Counted from the stretch's first letter, positions 20,209 to 29,981 are shown. The stretch is DNA of 64,000 bases from Parapedobacter pyrenivorans (GCF_014636865.1 NZ_BMER01000001.1:546718-610717); one strand, 5' to 3'. Translations and numbers: made by a program. Notes: generated by a model not told the origin, from the letters alone.

Positions 20209-22617
20209 TTAAAACTTATAGCCGATGCTCAGCCGCAAATTGCGTGGCGTTTCGGATTGCCAATAGAATGCGTTGTTCCATGAATAGTACGATCCGGTAT
20301 AAAGATACTCATCCAGCAGATTGAATAGGTTTGCGGTAACCCGGAGTTTGTCGTTTTCCCAGAACAGCCCGGCATCCAACTTGAAGTAATCAGGCAATCT
20401 GACATCGCTTTCATCCCAATTATCCGTCTTACGATCCCACAGCCAGGTAAAACCCACCGAGGCACCCAGATTCTTCAATGTGCCACGTTGGATACGGTAA
20501 GCCAGCCAAGCATTGGCCGTATTGGCCGCATAGCCAAACAGATCATCCCCTACTTCATAGACGGTGACGCCGTCGGCCACTTCGGTTACCTCAGCGTTGG
20601 TATACGCGTAATTGGCAACCAGATCAAGCCCCGGTGCCAGTCGGCCATGCACATCGAACTCAATACCCCGGGCGGCCTTCTGGCCCAAAACAATGCTATA
20701 ATTTTCCGTAGGGGGCCGATTGGGGTCGGGCGTAAGCTCATTCTCCCTTAGGATCCGGTATACGGAAACAGACGTATTCCATGCACCATCCATCCAATCG
20801 CGTTTAAGACCCACTTCTTGGTTATTACCTGTAATCGGTTTCACCTTACCGCCGTCATATATCCTTCCAGACTGGGGCACGAATGCCTGATCATATAACG
20901 CGTATAAAGCGGTGTGCTTATCCACACTCCAACTGAGACCGATGCGCGGGGTAAAGTGACTGGCTTTTTCAGGTGCCGCCCCATACGCACTTTGGCTTAC
21001 AGACGTAAAACGCCCAGCGAGCGTGAGCCGCAGCTGATTGTCAAAGAAACCAAGTTCATCCTGCAGGTAAATACCTTTGTACGATTGGGCCATGGCTCCG
21101 CCGGCTAGTGCAGCCCGAGCTTCCAGGCTGGTGATACGGTCAAACGACGGATACCCATTTGATGGCACGCCTAAATTTGGATTGTGCACATCAAATTCAC
21201 CGCCATTAGCCGTATCCAGAGCGTGGCTTTGGCCCCAATCGGCCAAGTAGTTCTTTTTGCCCACATCGATACCCACGAGGATACGATGTTGCACTGCGCC
21301 GGTGGTGAGGTTGCCGTTTACAAACACCTGGCCCAAGCTCATCTCACTCAACGCATCCCAGACCCCGACACCGCGTATGATTTTACCATCGTCGGTCATT
21401 TCCGATGCTGGCCACATGGATGAGCCTACCTGATCATACAATAAATAGTATCCCTGCGCTGTAATCCACCAGTTCGTATCGATATCATGGGTCAGGTTGA
21501 CCAAAAAGGTCTGATCCTTAATATTCGTAGGTTCCAATCCTGTCGGCATCATGGTAAAGTCTCTGGGCAAGCTCGCATATTTCCCCGGCGTAGGGCCAAA
21601 CACGTAATACGATCCCACATCCGACATGTTGGCATACTGCAACGTATACTCCGCAGTGACCTTTGTTTTTTCATCCACCTGATAAGAAACCACCGGAGCT
21701 ACCGCATAGCGGTTGTCAAATTCATTGGCGCGATGGGATCCCTTGGTCTGTGCCGATGCATTGAAACGGTACAGGAGTCGGCCGCTTTTATTAAGCTTGC
21801 CGTCCAAGTCCAGTGATGCGCGGTATAAATCGTATTCGCCGACGGTCAGCGTCGCTTCGCCTTTGGTTTCTCCCGTTGGCTTCTTGGTCACCACGTTGTA
21901 TGATCCTGACGGGTCGCCATTAGACAGCATAAAGCCAGCAGGTCCTTTTACGAATTCGATATGATCTACAAAACTCATATCTTCCGTAAGTGGCCCCCAA
22001 TAAGAAGCGACTACATTAAACCCATTCCGGAATGCTTGGATTTGCGTGCCCCGCATACTGATATTTGTATAAAGATTACCCCAATGCTCCAACCGTACGG
22101 CGCCGCTCACGTTCCTGATCAGACCATCGCTCATACTGATGACCTGCTGGTCTGCCAGTGCCTTGCCGGATACCACTTGGATATTCTGTGGGATTTCAAT
22201 AAGCGGTGCGTCCAAACGCAGCGTAGGAGACGGTGTCAAAACATTATAGTTGCCTCTGTTTTTACTGATCAATACTTCTTCCAACTGTTGGCTGGTTATA
22301 TTGATCGTAAAATCCTGCGTATAGGTTTGGCCGAGGTTTACGGTGATGGCCTTCGACTGCTTTGCTATCCCCAATGCGCTAACTTCCAAAGTAATGCCTC
22401 CCGTTTGACTGAGTTCGATGCGATAGTCTCCGTTTGTACCTGTTTGTGTGCCAAACGGGGTGCCCGCCACCGTAACGGACACGCGATCGGCAGGCAAACC
22501 ATTGGACGTCGTAACCCTCCCGATAATTACAACATGTTTGCCCTCTTGGGCGTGCCCTTGGTACAGACCACTGAAAGCGAGCAAAAACAAAACGATTAAT
22601 TGCTTAACGGTTCCCAT
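20209..22617 (-). CDS. TonB-dependent siderophore-type receptor
   Basis: An outer-membrane beta-barrel of 802 residues. It has a signal peptide (about 1-23, ending GHAQ) and a carboxypeptidase-regulatory-like beta domain (about 30-110) common in Bacteroidetes receptors. The plug domain (about 130-250) carries SMRGTQIQAFRNGF and GPAGFMLSNGDPSGSYNVVTKKP, the motif of FhuE/FpvA-type ferric-siderophore receptors. The barrel ends in the aromatic NLRLSIGYKF. It follows the DUF4198 gene by 20 bases in the same direction and is probably its operon partner. Iron-chelate uptake is the family expectation; the ligand cannot be told. Confidence 0.9.
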   Translation of the reverse strand: MGTVKQLIVLFLLAFSGLYQGHAQEGKHVVIIGRVTTSNGLPADRVSVTVAGTPFGTQTGTNGDYRIELSQTGGITLEVSALGIAKQSKAITVNLGQTYTQDFTINITSQQLEEVLISKNRGNYNVLTPSPTLRLDAPLIEIPQNIQVVSGKALADQQVISMSDGLIRNVSGAVRLEHWGNLYTNISMRGTQIQAFRNGFNVVASYWGPLTEDMSFVDHIEFVKGPAGFMLSNGDPSGSYNVVTKKPTGETKGEATLTVGEYDLYRASLDLDGKLNKSGRLLYRFNASAQTKGSHRANEFDNRYAVAPVVSYQVDEKTKVTAEYTLQYANMSDVGSYYVFGPTPGKYASLPRDFTMMPTGLEPTNIKDQTFLVNLTHDIDTNWWITAQGYYLLYDQVGSSMWPASEMTDDGKIIRGVGVWDALSEMSLGQVFVNGNLTTGAVQHRILVGIDVGKKNYLADWGQSHALDTANGGEFDVHNPNLGVPSNGYPSFDRITSLEARAALAGGAMAQSYKGIYLQDELGFFDNQLRLTLAGRFTSVSQSAYGAAPEKASHFTPRIGLSWSVDKHTALYALYDQAFVPQSGRIYDGGKVKPITGNNQEVGLKRDWMDGAWNTSVSVYRILRENELTPDPNRPPTENYSIVLGQKAARGIEFDVHGRLAPGLDLVANYAYTNAEVTEVADGVTVYEVGDDLFGYAANTANAWLAYRIQRGTLKNLGASVGFTWLWDRKTDNWDESDVRLPDYFKLDAGLFWENDKLRVTANLFNLLDEYLYTGSYYSWNNAFYWQSETPRNLRLSIGYKF

Positions 22618-22637
22618 TGTTGAATGACATCAGGTGA

Positions 22638-23336
22638 TTAATCTATTTTTATACTCCAGGTAGCGATGCGATGGAGATGCTTGTGGTCAGCGCCATCCAC
22701 ATCCACACTGTAGAGCGCTTCCACTAGATAATGCCCTTTCCGATCGGGCACAAAAGAAATCAACCCACTTTCATCCGTGTGGAATGTTTTACTCCAACCA
22801 TTGGGCGAAAAGACAGTAACTTCGAGTTTGTTGAGTGGTTTTGCACCCAATTGAGCCTTTAGCGAAATCGGTTTGCCGGCCTTCGTATCAAAAAGTCCAG
22901 AAATTACCCGGAAATCGGAGGTTTCAGGTAGCGTTGGTTCATCGGCATTACCCACATTCACAAATGCGGTGCTATTAAACTGGTACTTGTGGCCATCAAA
23001 GGTCTCTTTTACCGGTTGTGCCACGCTAAGTGTATACACCCCTTCTTTAGTAGGCGTGAAGGTTGCCACGTGATGGTCGGCTTGTGCACTAGTTTCCAAT
23101 TGCTGACTGCTACCATCGGGATGATGAAGCGTAAGGACAAACGAACCGACGTCAGACCACCAGTCCGTGACGTTCTCCAACACGCCCTCAGCGGGCTCGC
23201 CATAGTAGATATGTACCTGTTGCGCCTTCCCGGACTTGCCTGTGGGCTTGGTGGCTATCCATAAGGCGTGTGCCGCAGCTTGGTTAACGATAAACAAACA
23301 GGCAATACAGAAACTAATAACATGCATTTTTTTCAT
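22638..23336 (-). CDS. DUF4198-type periplasmic protein with N-terminal histidine after cleavage
   Basis: A 232-residue exported protein. The signal peptide ends at AAA22, and cleavage there would leave mature His23 as the N-terminus (HALWIAT). The rest is beta-rich with two immunoglobulin-like halves (VYTLSVAQP; HYLVEALYSVDVDG), and a His-rich stretch (DHKHLHR) lies near the C-terminus. The arrangement matches DUF4198/NikM-like proteins, often found beside metal or metal-chelate transporters. It is the first gene of a two-gene operon with the TonB receptor. A metal-binding or delivery role is inferred from context and histidines. Confidence 0.75.
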   Translation of the reverse strand: MKKMHVISFCIACLFIVNQAAAHALWIATKPTGKSGKAQQVHIYYGEPAEGVLENVTDWWSDVGSFVLTLHHPDGSSQQLETSAQADHHVATFTPTKEGVYTLSVAQPVKETFDGHKYQFNSTAFVNVGNADEPTLPETSDFRVISGLFDTKAGKPISLKAQLGAKPLNKLEVTVFSPNGWSKTFHTDESGLISFVPDRKGHYLVEALYSVDVDGADHKHLHRIATWSIKID

Positions 23337-23606
23337 GATGATTGAACGATTAGAAGTGAAGATATGGAATGGTAGGGCAGCTTTCTGGCAACCCCACGAG
23401 GTATAGCAATAATTTTACGGGTGCAGAACGTCACCGCAAGCAAAATTTGCCTATTTTGCATGGCTTTTATAAATGTGCTCAACGTTTTTTAAAAGTAAAC
23501 CACTTTTAGTGGATGGGCCACACAGGTGCGAACTGTGTGGCTTTATTGTTTTCGAACGCAAATATAGATACTAGTTTATAATAAGTCTAAATAATTATCA
23601 ATTATT
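23337..23606 (-). promoter_or_regulatory. Promoter, palindrome and long structured leader of the DUF4198/TonB operon
   Basis: Read on the minus strand. The inverted repeat AATAATT-GAT-AATTATT (23606-23590) lies just upstream of a -7 box TATATTTG (23566-23559). TGATAATTATTTAGA, overlapping the palindrome, agrees with 11 of 14 arm positions of the Fur 7-1-7 box. Transcription would start near 23552, leaving a leader of about 215 bases. The leader has a perfect 9-bp stem GCCACACAG/CTGTGTGGC at its very start, a CCACT-AAA-AGTGG stem and a GCAAATTTTGC palindrome. No known riboswitch consensus was recognised. Confidence 0.45.
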
Positions 23607-23626
23607 TTTTGAGTTCACAAACCGGC

Positions 23627-23662
23627 AAAAAAAAGCAGGGTACCCGTTTCGGATACCCTGCT
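23627..23662 (-). terminator. Terminator of the first Gfo/Idh gene
   Basis: Read on the minus strand: AGCAGGGTA, 11-base loop, TACCCTGCT, then a run of eight T. It lies 32 bases after the stop of the oxidoreductase gene. Confidence 0.88.
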
Positions 23663-23693
23663 ATTCAGATCGGTCAACAACCGTTATACGCGT

Positions 23694-25139
23694 TTACACG
23701 GTTGGTAACTCCCAACCTTTACGGTATTGGCGTTTCACAAATTGATTGACTTCATCGAAGTTGGTTACCTTCATGTTAGCGTTGTCCCAGATAAACTTGA
23801 GGTTTCTGCCCGGATATTTATTATCGATCTGCAGATCAGACCCACGGATGGCCAGATTAGACATCAGCAATGCCTCGGTCAATGGTCCGGATATTTCAAA
23901 CGGAGCACTTACGGGCTTATTGCCGTATCCGGCGATAGCCGCTTCTACCCACTGCGCATAATGTCCACCAGACCCGCCGGGTACACGCTCGTATTTCACC
24001 GGTAATTTGTGCTGCTCGGTAAGCGACGTCGGTAATAACCTTGGATTTTCAGCATAGCAACCCGCCATCATCTTGCCCTTCGTGCCGATAAACAGGATAC
24101 CGTTACCACCATCTCCAAATACCTCGTTGGGTCCCAATTCCTCAGGACGTTGCGGTTGGATACCACCATCCATCCAATGGATTTTCACGTCACCGGATGT
24201 CTTTTCGGTTTTCGGGAAGGTCATCACTGCATAACTCGACGGCGGACAGCTTTGCGGGAAATATCCACGTTTGAACTCATCGACATATACCGAGCCCACA
24301 CTGGCCTGTACATCCTTTACATATTGCAAGCCCAAGATGCTGAATGGCGCTTCCATGATGTGACAGCCCATATCACCAAGAGCTCCCGTACCATAGTCCC
24401 ACCAGCCGCGCCAGTTAAACGGCACCAGTTTATCGACATAGTCCCTGTAGGGGGCAGTGCCCAACCACAGGTCCCAATCGAGTTCCTTAGGTACTTCGGC
24501 TTTCTGCGTAGGCCATTGGATACCTTGCGGCCAAACCGGCCGGTCTGTCCAGGTATAAATCGTGTGCACATCGCCGATCAGGCCCGCGTCAAACCATTCG
24601 CGCATGATGCGCACCCCATCACCCGAAGCACCTTGGTTACCCATCTGGGTTACTACTTTGTACTTCTTTGCCGCTTGGGTCAATGCACGCGCTTCAAACA
24701 CATCATGGGTCAGTGGCTTCTGCACATACACATGCTTGCCCAATTGCATTGCCGGCAACGCATGGATCGCGTGGTTGTGGTCCGGTCCGGATACCGAAAC
24801 CGCATCGATATGCTTGTGTTCCTTATCGAGCATCTCCCGGAAATCCTTATAATATTTCGCTTTGGGGAAGCGCTTCACCGAGCCAGCCGCTCGGCGGTCG
24901 TCCACATCACAAAGAAATGCGATTTCGGCTTTGCCGCTATCGTGAAAATTCTTCAAATCGGATTCGCCTTTGCCTCCCACACCGATGCCCGCAATTACCA
25001 GCTTGTCACTAGGTGCTACAAAACCAGCTCCTCCCAATACATGTCGCGGTACGACCATAAAACCTGCCGCCGCTGCAGCTCCCGTCTTGATAAAATCTCT
25101 ACGGGTTGCACCTGCTTTTGATTGATTACTTTTTTCCAT
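23694..25139 (-). CDS. Tat-exported Gfo/Idh/MocA-family oxidoreductase
   Basis: A 481-residue NAD(P)-type sugar oxidoreductase family protein. The twin-arginine signal is TRRDFIKTGAAAAAG (about 12-26), so export of a folded, cofactor-loaded enzyme is likely. The Rossmann motif is GIGVGGKG, and GDMGCHIMEAPF gives the catalytic-region Asp/His. The usual EKP motif reads VQKPLTH, with Gln in place of Glu. It lies downstream of susC-susD on the same strand but is separated by a terminator, so it may have its own promoter. Relatives encoded beside SusCD include enzymes of glycoside 3-oxidation; the substrate here is unknown. Confidence 0.85.
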   Translation of the reverse strand: MEKSNQSKAGATRRDFIKTGAAAAAGFMVVPRHVLGGAGFVAPSDKLVIAGIGVGGKGESDLKNFHDSGKAEIAFLCDVDDRRAAGSVKRFPKAKYYKDFREMLDKEHKHIDAVSVSGPDHNHAIHALPAMQLGKHVYVQKPLTHDVFEARALTQAAKKYKVVTQMGNQGASGDGVRIMREWFDAGLIGDVHTIYTWTDRPVWPQGIQWPTQKAEVPKELDWDLWLGTAPYRDYVDKLVPFNWRGWWDYGTGALGDMGCHIMEAPFSILGLQYVKDVQASVGSVYVDEFKRGYFPQSCPPSSYAVMTFPKTEKTSGDVKIHWMDGGIQPQRPEELGPNEVFGDGGNGILFIGTKGKMMAGCYAENPRLLPTSLTEQHKLPVKYERVPGGSGGHYAQWVEAAIAGYGNKPVSAPFEISGPLTEALLMSNLAIRGSDLQIDNKYPGRNLKFIWDNANMKVTNFDEVNQFVKRQYRKGWELPTV

Positions 25140-25230
25140 TTATAATAAATTGTTTTAGCGTATGCGTGTTTATCCTTAGTATCTTGGTCATTACAACTAA
25201 CCCATCGCAAATTGTATGGGGCTAATATAG

Positions 25231-25271
25231 AAAAAAATTGCCAGCAGTTGCGTAACAACTTGCTGGCAATT
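25231..25271 (-). terminator. Terminator after the first susD
   Basis: Read on the minus strand: AATTGCCAGCA pairs with TGCTGGCAATT, with an inner GTTG/CAAC extension, followed by a T-run (the A7 at 25231-25237). It begins 3 bases after the susD stop, so read-through to the oxidoreductase gene would be partial. Confidence 0.88.
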
Positions 25272-25274
25272 CCA

Positions 25275-26855
25275 TTAGTTGGTGTATCCCGGGTTTGGTT
25301 CCAACGCCGGGTTGCGCTGCAATTCGTCGTCGGGCAGGGGGAACAATAAGTGGTTCTCGGTATACGTGGCCCCGAAGCTATTTTGATGGCCGATCACATC
25401 CACGAAACTGATCTGTCCATTGCTGGCTGTCACTGGATACTGCCGGGTGCGTTGGATATCGAACCATACCTGAAACTCGAATAGCAGTTCCCGCAACCGC
25501 TCTTTCCATACTTCTTCCACGAATTGCTCAGGGCTGAGACCGCTCAACTGAGCCTTTACCTCCGCCTCGGTCTGCTTCCAGTATGCGCGTGCCCTAATCT
25601 CGGCGAGGTAATCGACGGCCTCAGCCGTAACCCCTTCCGACCGTGCGATGGCTTCCGCGGCGATCAGCAGTACATTGGCGTAGGTCAAAATCGGCAGGTC
25701 CTTGCCGGAAGTGGCAGTCTCCAACGACGCTTCCTCGTCAAACCAGATATGTGGAGCCGTGTCAAAATTGGCTACTGTACCATTTTCACGAGTGAGCGAC
25801 GAGTGGAAGTATTGCTTTTCCTGTATACGGAGATCTTCACCCGCGTCATACGCCCGTAGTAAGCCCGCGGTGGGTCGATAAGCATTGTTGAAAATGGCGT
25901 ACGCCAGCTCGGGTGCCATACTCACCGGGAACGCATATTGGGTATAGCCGGAATTGGAGATACCCACGGAGTATTCATAGTAATAGATATGCTCGTTCTG
26001 CAGGTTGTCCGCGAGGCGAGCCTTGTTGTAGGCACTGTTGGCAGGATCTACAGCTCCGCCGGAGCGTCCGTGCTGGGTTAACGAGTAATTGCCATCATTA
26101 ATGATTGCCCGCGCCTCCTGGGCAGCATCGGCGTAATGATTGGCCTGCAACGGGTAGCCACTCATGGTGAGGTACACCTCGGCCAGCAAGGCCTGTGCCG
26201 CTCCCTGCGTAATCCGGTTGCCGTTGCTACCCATGGTCGTACTCGGAAGGTTACCTTCCCCAGCCGCGAACGTCAGGTCCGCTACGATCAGTCCGTAGAT
26301 ATCAGCAACTGGCGACCTGGGAACATAGAGGTTATCCAGGCTCTCGTAAGGTTCGGTAATCAACGGCACGCCACCGAAATAGCGGACCAGGTAATAATAA
26401 TTCATTGCCCGAAAGAATCGGGCTTCGGCCAACAGCTTGTTCGCTTCGGTTTCGACCAGCCCGGGGGTGGCGGGGATATACTTGATGGCATTGTTGGCAC
26501 GCGAAATACCCAGGTACATATCGCGCCAGAAGTTGCCCAGGTAACCCGACATATTGACGCTATTCAGCGTGAGCTGCTGTGCATGCTGTACGTGTATCTC
26601 CTGGCCCTTGTAATCGTTGTCTACCAGGCCTGACATGTAAGGGCCAATCATGAGCCGTGAGCCACCATAAACGCTGGCACCGAACAATGACGGCACACCG
26701 GATCGATAAAGGGCATTTACCGAGTTGTAAGCATGGTCAGGGTTCTTAAAAAACTGGTCGGGGGCAATCTCGTCCTTGGGTACCTCCGTGAGGAACTCCG
26801 AACAGGACGTGGCCAAAAGCCCCGCTGTGAATATGATTGCAATTAACTTTTTCAT
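25275..26855 (-). CDS. SusD/RagB-family outer-membrane lipoprotein
   Basis: The glycan- or nutrient-binding lid of a SusC transporter, 526 residues. The lipobox is LATSC with Cys18. The N-terminal TPR-like helical region includes ARFFRAMNYYYLVRYFGGVPL (near residue 150), and the C-terminus has the usual ending LLFPLPDDELQRNPALEPNPGY. It lies 18 bases after its susC partner on the same strand. The ligand is not predictable from sequence. Confidence 0.93.
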   Translation of the reverse strand: MKKLIAIIFTAGLLATSCSEFLTEVPKDEIAPDQFFKNPDHAYNSVNALYRSGVPSLFGASVYGGSRLMIGPYMSGLVDNDYKGQEIHVQHAQQLTLNSVNMSGYLGNFWRDMYLGISRANNAIKYIPATPGLVETEANKLLAEARFFRAMNYYYLVRYFGGVPLITEPYESLDNLYVPRSPVADIYGLIVADLTFAAGEGNLPSTTMGSNGNRITQGAAQALLAEVYLTMSGYPLQANHYADAAQEARAIINDGNYSLTQHGRSGGAVDPANSAYNKARLADNLQNEHIYYYEYSVGISNSGYTQYAFPVSMAPELAYAIFNNAYRPTAGLLRAYDAGEDLRIQEKQYFHSSLTRENGTVANFDTAPHIWFDEEASLETATSGKDLPILTYANVLLIAAEAIARSEGVTAEAVDYLAEIRARAYWKQTEAEVKAQLSGLSPEQFVEEVWKERLRELLFEFQVWFDIQRTRQYPVTASNGQISFVDVIGHQNSFGATYTENHLLFPLPDDELQRNPALEPNPGYTN

Positions 26856-26873
26856 CTTTTCAAAGTTTGAGGG

Positions 26874-29800
26874 TTAGAATTGGAAACTGGTACCTATTGT
26901 GAACGTCCGCGGATTGGGGTATTGGAAGAAGAAAATGTTCTGCCCCCACTGGTCGCCGCCCCAGGAAGTCGCCTCCGGATCGTATCCCTTGAAGTCTTTT
27001 GATTTAACCAGGAAGGCGTTCTGCACACTGGCATAGATGCGGAGTCCACGCAGGTTGAGGTTAGTCAGCGTCAGGTCACCGAAGCTATAGCCCAGCGACA
27101 CCAAGCTCCCACGCAGGTATGATCCATCTGCCACCCAATGGTCGTCCACCTCACTGTTTTGCCCCGAATAGGCACCATTCCGGATCTGCTGCACCATGGT
27201 ATTCTGGTTATCTTCCGTCCAGGCGTCATACAGCGTAGTCGCTAGCCCGTTGGAGAGGCCGGTTCGGTCTTCCATGGAGTGCGTAAATTGCTGCAGGATA
27301 TCCGCTCCCAGCACAAACTGCAGGTCAACGGTAAGATCGAAATTTTTATAGCGCACGTTATTCACGAAGCTCCCTACCCATTCCGGTAACCCATTGCCGA
27401 TAATCTGGCGCTCGCTGCTGCGCTTGGCCACACCCGGGATGGCACCTACCGCTGCCGCTTCGGCGGCCTCGTCCGTACCCCATGTACCCAATCGCCGATA
27501 GCCCCAGAATGAGCTCAACGGCTCACCTACGCGGAGGATGGTCTGGCTGCCCGAAACCCAGTTAGGGCCGGGGAAGATGTCTTCGTCATTCTCGCCCAAC
27601 GCCTCAATGCGGTTTTTGTTGTAGCTAAAGTTGATCGTAGACTGCCAATTGAATACTTCATTCGCTACGGGTGCACCACTAACCAGTACTTCGATGCCCC
27701 TGTTGGATACCGATCCGATGTTGTCGCGTACGCCGGTAAAGCCCGTGGATGTCGGTACGGGCTTATCAAGCAACAGGTCAGTGGTGAGTTTATAATAGTA
27801 GTCGAACGCCACGGTAAGTCGCCTATTGAATAATGCAAGGTCAAAGCCCACGTCAAATTGGTTGGTCTTCTCCCATTCCAGATTGGGGTTGGGTAGCCGG
27901 TTGACGAAGCTTTGCGAAACGCGCGCCCCATTGAGGAGCGTGGTACCCGTAGAAATTGTACCAAGCGACTGGTAGGTTGGAATCTCCGTGTTGCCCGTGA
28001 TGCCGTAGCTCGACCGGATCTTGAATTCATCCAGTCCCTGGACATCACTCAGGAACGACTCCTCGGAGAGTACCCATCCCAAACCGGCGGAAGGGAAAAT
28101 CCCGTACTTATTGTTCTCACCGAACCGCGAAGAACCGTCTATCCGCCCGGTAACGGTAACCAAGTATTTATTCTTGAAACTGTAGCTACCGCGCAGGAAG
28201 TAGGAATTCATCGCCCACTTATCGTACGACGAGTTGGGCGCCCCTGGTTGGCTGGCCGATTGGATCGCATTGAACCGGAAAAAGTCGTCGGCAAAACCCT
28301 CGGCGGAAATCGAATTGTTTGCATAGACGCGCTGCTGCCAGCTGAGCCCCAACACCGAGTTGATTCGGTGATCGCCGATTTCCTTATTATAATTCAGATA
28401 AGTTTCCTCCTGCCAGTAAAACGAACGCTGGTTTTCAAGGTAGGCGCGGCCGAGTGGCTGCGATATATTGATTAAATCCGTGGGGCTATATTCCTGGATG
28501 TTGGTATCGTGTTTGTCAAAGCCAAACTGCGTGCGCAGATCCAATCCCGGCAGGATGTGGAAGGTCAGGAAAGCATTCCCAAACAACTGCTGCCGCTTGC
28601 GAAGCCGGTCTTGTGTCTCCAGCACATGGACCGGATTGGGGATGGCCTCCAGGCCAAACGGATCCGTGATCATGCTGCTGTTGGCCCAGGTCCCGTCAGG
28701 AAACTTCACCGGAAAAATGGGCACCATTTCGAGCATAGACCGGCGCGGCATCTGGTGCCCACCACCCTCTTCGAACTCGTTCTCCTTGGTGTAATTTGCT
28801 AGTAAGTTGATACCCAGCGAAAGCCATTCCTTGGGCTTCGCGTCATAAGCGACCTTACCGTTGATACGCTCCAGGGCGTTGTTAAGCATGATTCCCTGCA
28901 TGTTGGCGTAGTTGATGAATGCACCGAACGAGGAATTTTCAGCCTTGGTCTGTACGGAGAACTGGTGGTTGTGGGACACCGCTGTACGGGTGGCCTCCTC
29001 CTGCCAGTCGGTATCGTAAAGCGGATTGCCCTGTGCATCGAACAACCGCGGATCCTCCCGGCTGAGCGTGGGTATAGTGTTCGTGCTGTATTTGGAATGG
29101 TTGGCAAAACCGCGCTCGATAACCTCCAGCCATTCGGCTGAGTTAAGCACGTCGATTTTGCGCGGCAAAACACCGACATTCATAAACCCGTCATAGCCCA
29201 CGATCGTACCGGTCATCTTGGCTCCGCGACGGGTAGTGATCAGGATGACCCCGTTTGCACCACGGGCACCATAAATCGCTGTCGATGAAGCGTCTTTCAG
29301 CACCTCCATACGCTCGATGTCATTGGGATTCAGGAACTGGATGTTCTCCATGGCCACACCATCCACCACGAACAGCGGGTTGGACGACGAATTGATCGTA
29401 CCCAGCCCTCTAATGAGGATACGGGGGCTGCCTGACGGCGAGCCGGAATTGAGGAAGACGTTTACCCCGGCCACGCGGCCCTTCATCCCCTGCAACGCAT
29501 TGCTTACCGGAGCCTGAAGGAGATCCTCTCCCGATAGCACACCAACGGAACCTGTCAGATCGGACTTCCGCTGCGTACCGTAGCCGACCACCACAACTTC
29601 ATCCAAGCTTTCCGCATCGTCTTGCAGTTGTACATCCATAGTGGCGCTTTGTCCTACAATAAGCTCCTGACTAATATAACCGAGGTAGGAAAACACGAGC
29701 GTTTCCCCGGCTGAGGCGGGGATCGAGTACCTGCCCAAGTCATCCGTGGCAGCTCCCCTTGCCGTCCCTTTTACGGCTACCGAAACGCCGGATAAAGGCG

Positions 29801-29981
29801 TATTGTCGGTTGCACTGGTCACTGTACCTGTGATCGTTTGTTGTGCAGCCGCTTCGGTCAATGGCAGCATGGAGTCGCCGACGGGTTCAGCAAACACCGG
29901 ACCACCAAACAGTGCTGCTACTAAGGGTAGAAGCGATAATCGCATCTTCCCACATCTTGTTTTTGTAGTGTGTTGGTTCAT
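26874..29981 (-). CDS. SusC/RagA-family TonB-linked outer-membrane transporter
   Basis: A 1035-residue importer. The signal region is about 1-32. A CarboxypepD_reg-like domain covers about 45-120 (ITGTVTSATDNTPLSGVSV), followed by the TonB-box-like DEVVVVGYGTQRKSDLTGSV, the plug with LIRGLGTINSSSNPLFVVDG and ERMEVLKDASSTAIYGARG, then a 22-strand barrel ending FTIGTSFQF. It is partner of the susD 18 bases downstream. No glycosidase is encoded next to this pair, only the Gfo/Idh enzyme, so the imported compound may be a small or modified sugar. Confidence 0.93.
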   Translation of the reverse strand: MNQHTTKTRCGKMRLSLLPLVAALFGGPVFAEPVGDSMLPLTEAAAQQTITGTVTSATDNTPLSGVSVAVKGTARGAATDDLGRYSIPASAGETLVFSYLGYISQELIVGQSATMDVQLQDDAESLDEVVVVGYGTQRKSDLTGSVGVLSGEDLLQAPVSNALQGMKGRVAGVNVFLNSGSPSGSPRILIRGLGTINSSSNPLFVVDGVAMENIQFLNPNDIERMEVLKDASSTAIYGARGANGVILITTRRGAKMTGTIVGYDGFMNVGVLPRKIDVLNSAEWLEVIERGFANHSKYSTNTIPTLSREDPRLFDAQGNPLYDTDWQEEATRTAVSHNHQFSVQTKAENSSFGAFINYANMQGIMLNNALERINGKVAYDAKPKEWLSLGINLLANYTKENEFEEGGGHQMPRRSMLEMVPIFPVKFPDGTWANSSMITDPFGLEAIPNPVHVLETQDRLRKRQQLFGNAFLTFHILPGLDLRTQFGFDKHDTNIQEYSPTDLINISQPLGRAYLENQRSFYWQEETYLNYNKEIGDHRINSVLGLSWQQRVYANNSISAEGFADDFFRFNAIQSASQPGAPNSSYDKWAMNSYFLRGSYSFKNKYLVTVTGRIDGSSRFGENNKYGIFPSAGLGWVLSEESFLSDVQGLDEFKIRSSYGITGNTEIPTYQSLGTISTGTTLLNGARVSQSFVNRLPNPNLEWEKTNQFDVGFDLALFNRRLTVAFDYYYKLTTDLLLDKPVPTSTGFTGVRDNIGSVSNRGIEVLVSGAPVANEVFNWQSTINFSYNKNRIEALGENDEDIFPGPNWVSGSQTILRVGEPLSSFWGYRRLGTWGTDEAAEAAAVGAIPGVAKRSSERQIIGNGLPEWVGSFVNNVRYKNFDLTVDLQFVLGADILQQFTHSMEDRTGLSNGLATTLYDAWTEDNQNTMVQQIRNGAYSGQNSEVDDHWVADGSYLRGSLVSLGYSFGDLTLTNLNLRGLRIYASVQNAFLVKSKDFKGYDPEATSWGGDQWGQNIFFFQYPNPRTFTIGTSFQF

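Noticed and set aside
21961-22599. 212-codon plus-strand open frame
   Set aside because: Antisense to the TonB-receptor N-terminal part; no family features.
23337-23560. Cobalamin, TPP or SAM riboswitch upstream of the DUF4198/TonB operon
   Set aside because: None of the conserved boxes of these classes could be matched; GGCAACC occurs only on the wrong strand for the operon.
24150-25121. 323-codon plus-strand open frame
   Set aside because: It lies fully antisense to the Gfo/Idh gene and its product is rich in His/Arg/Cys with no domain; shadow frame.
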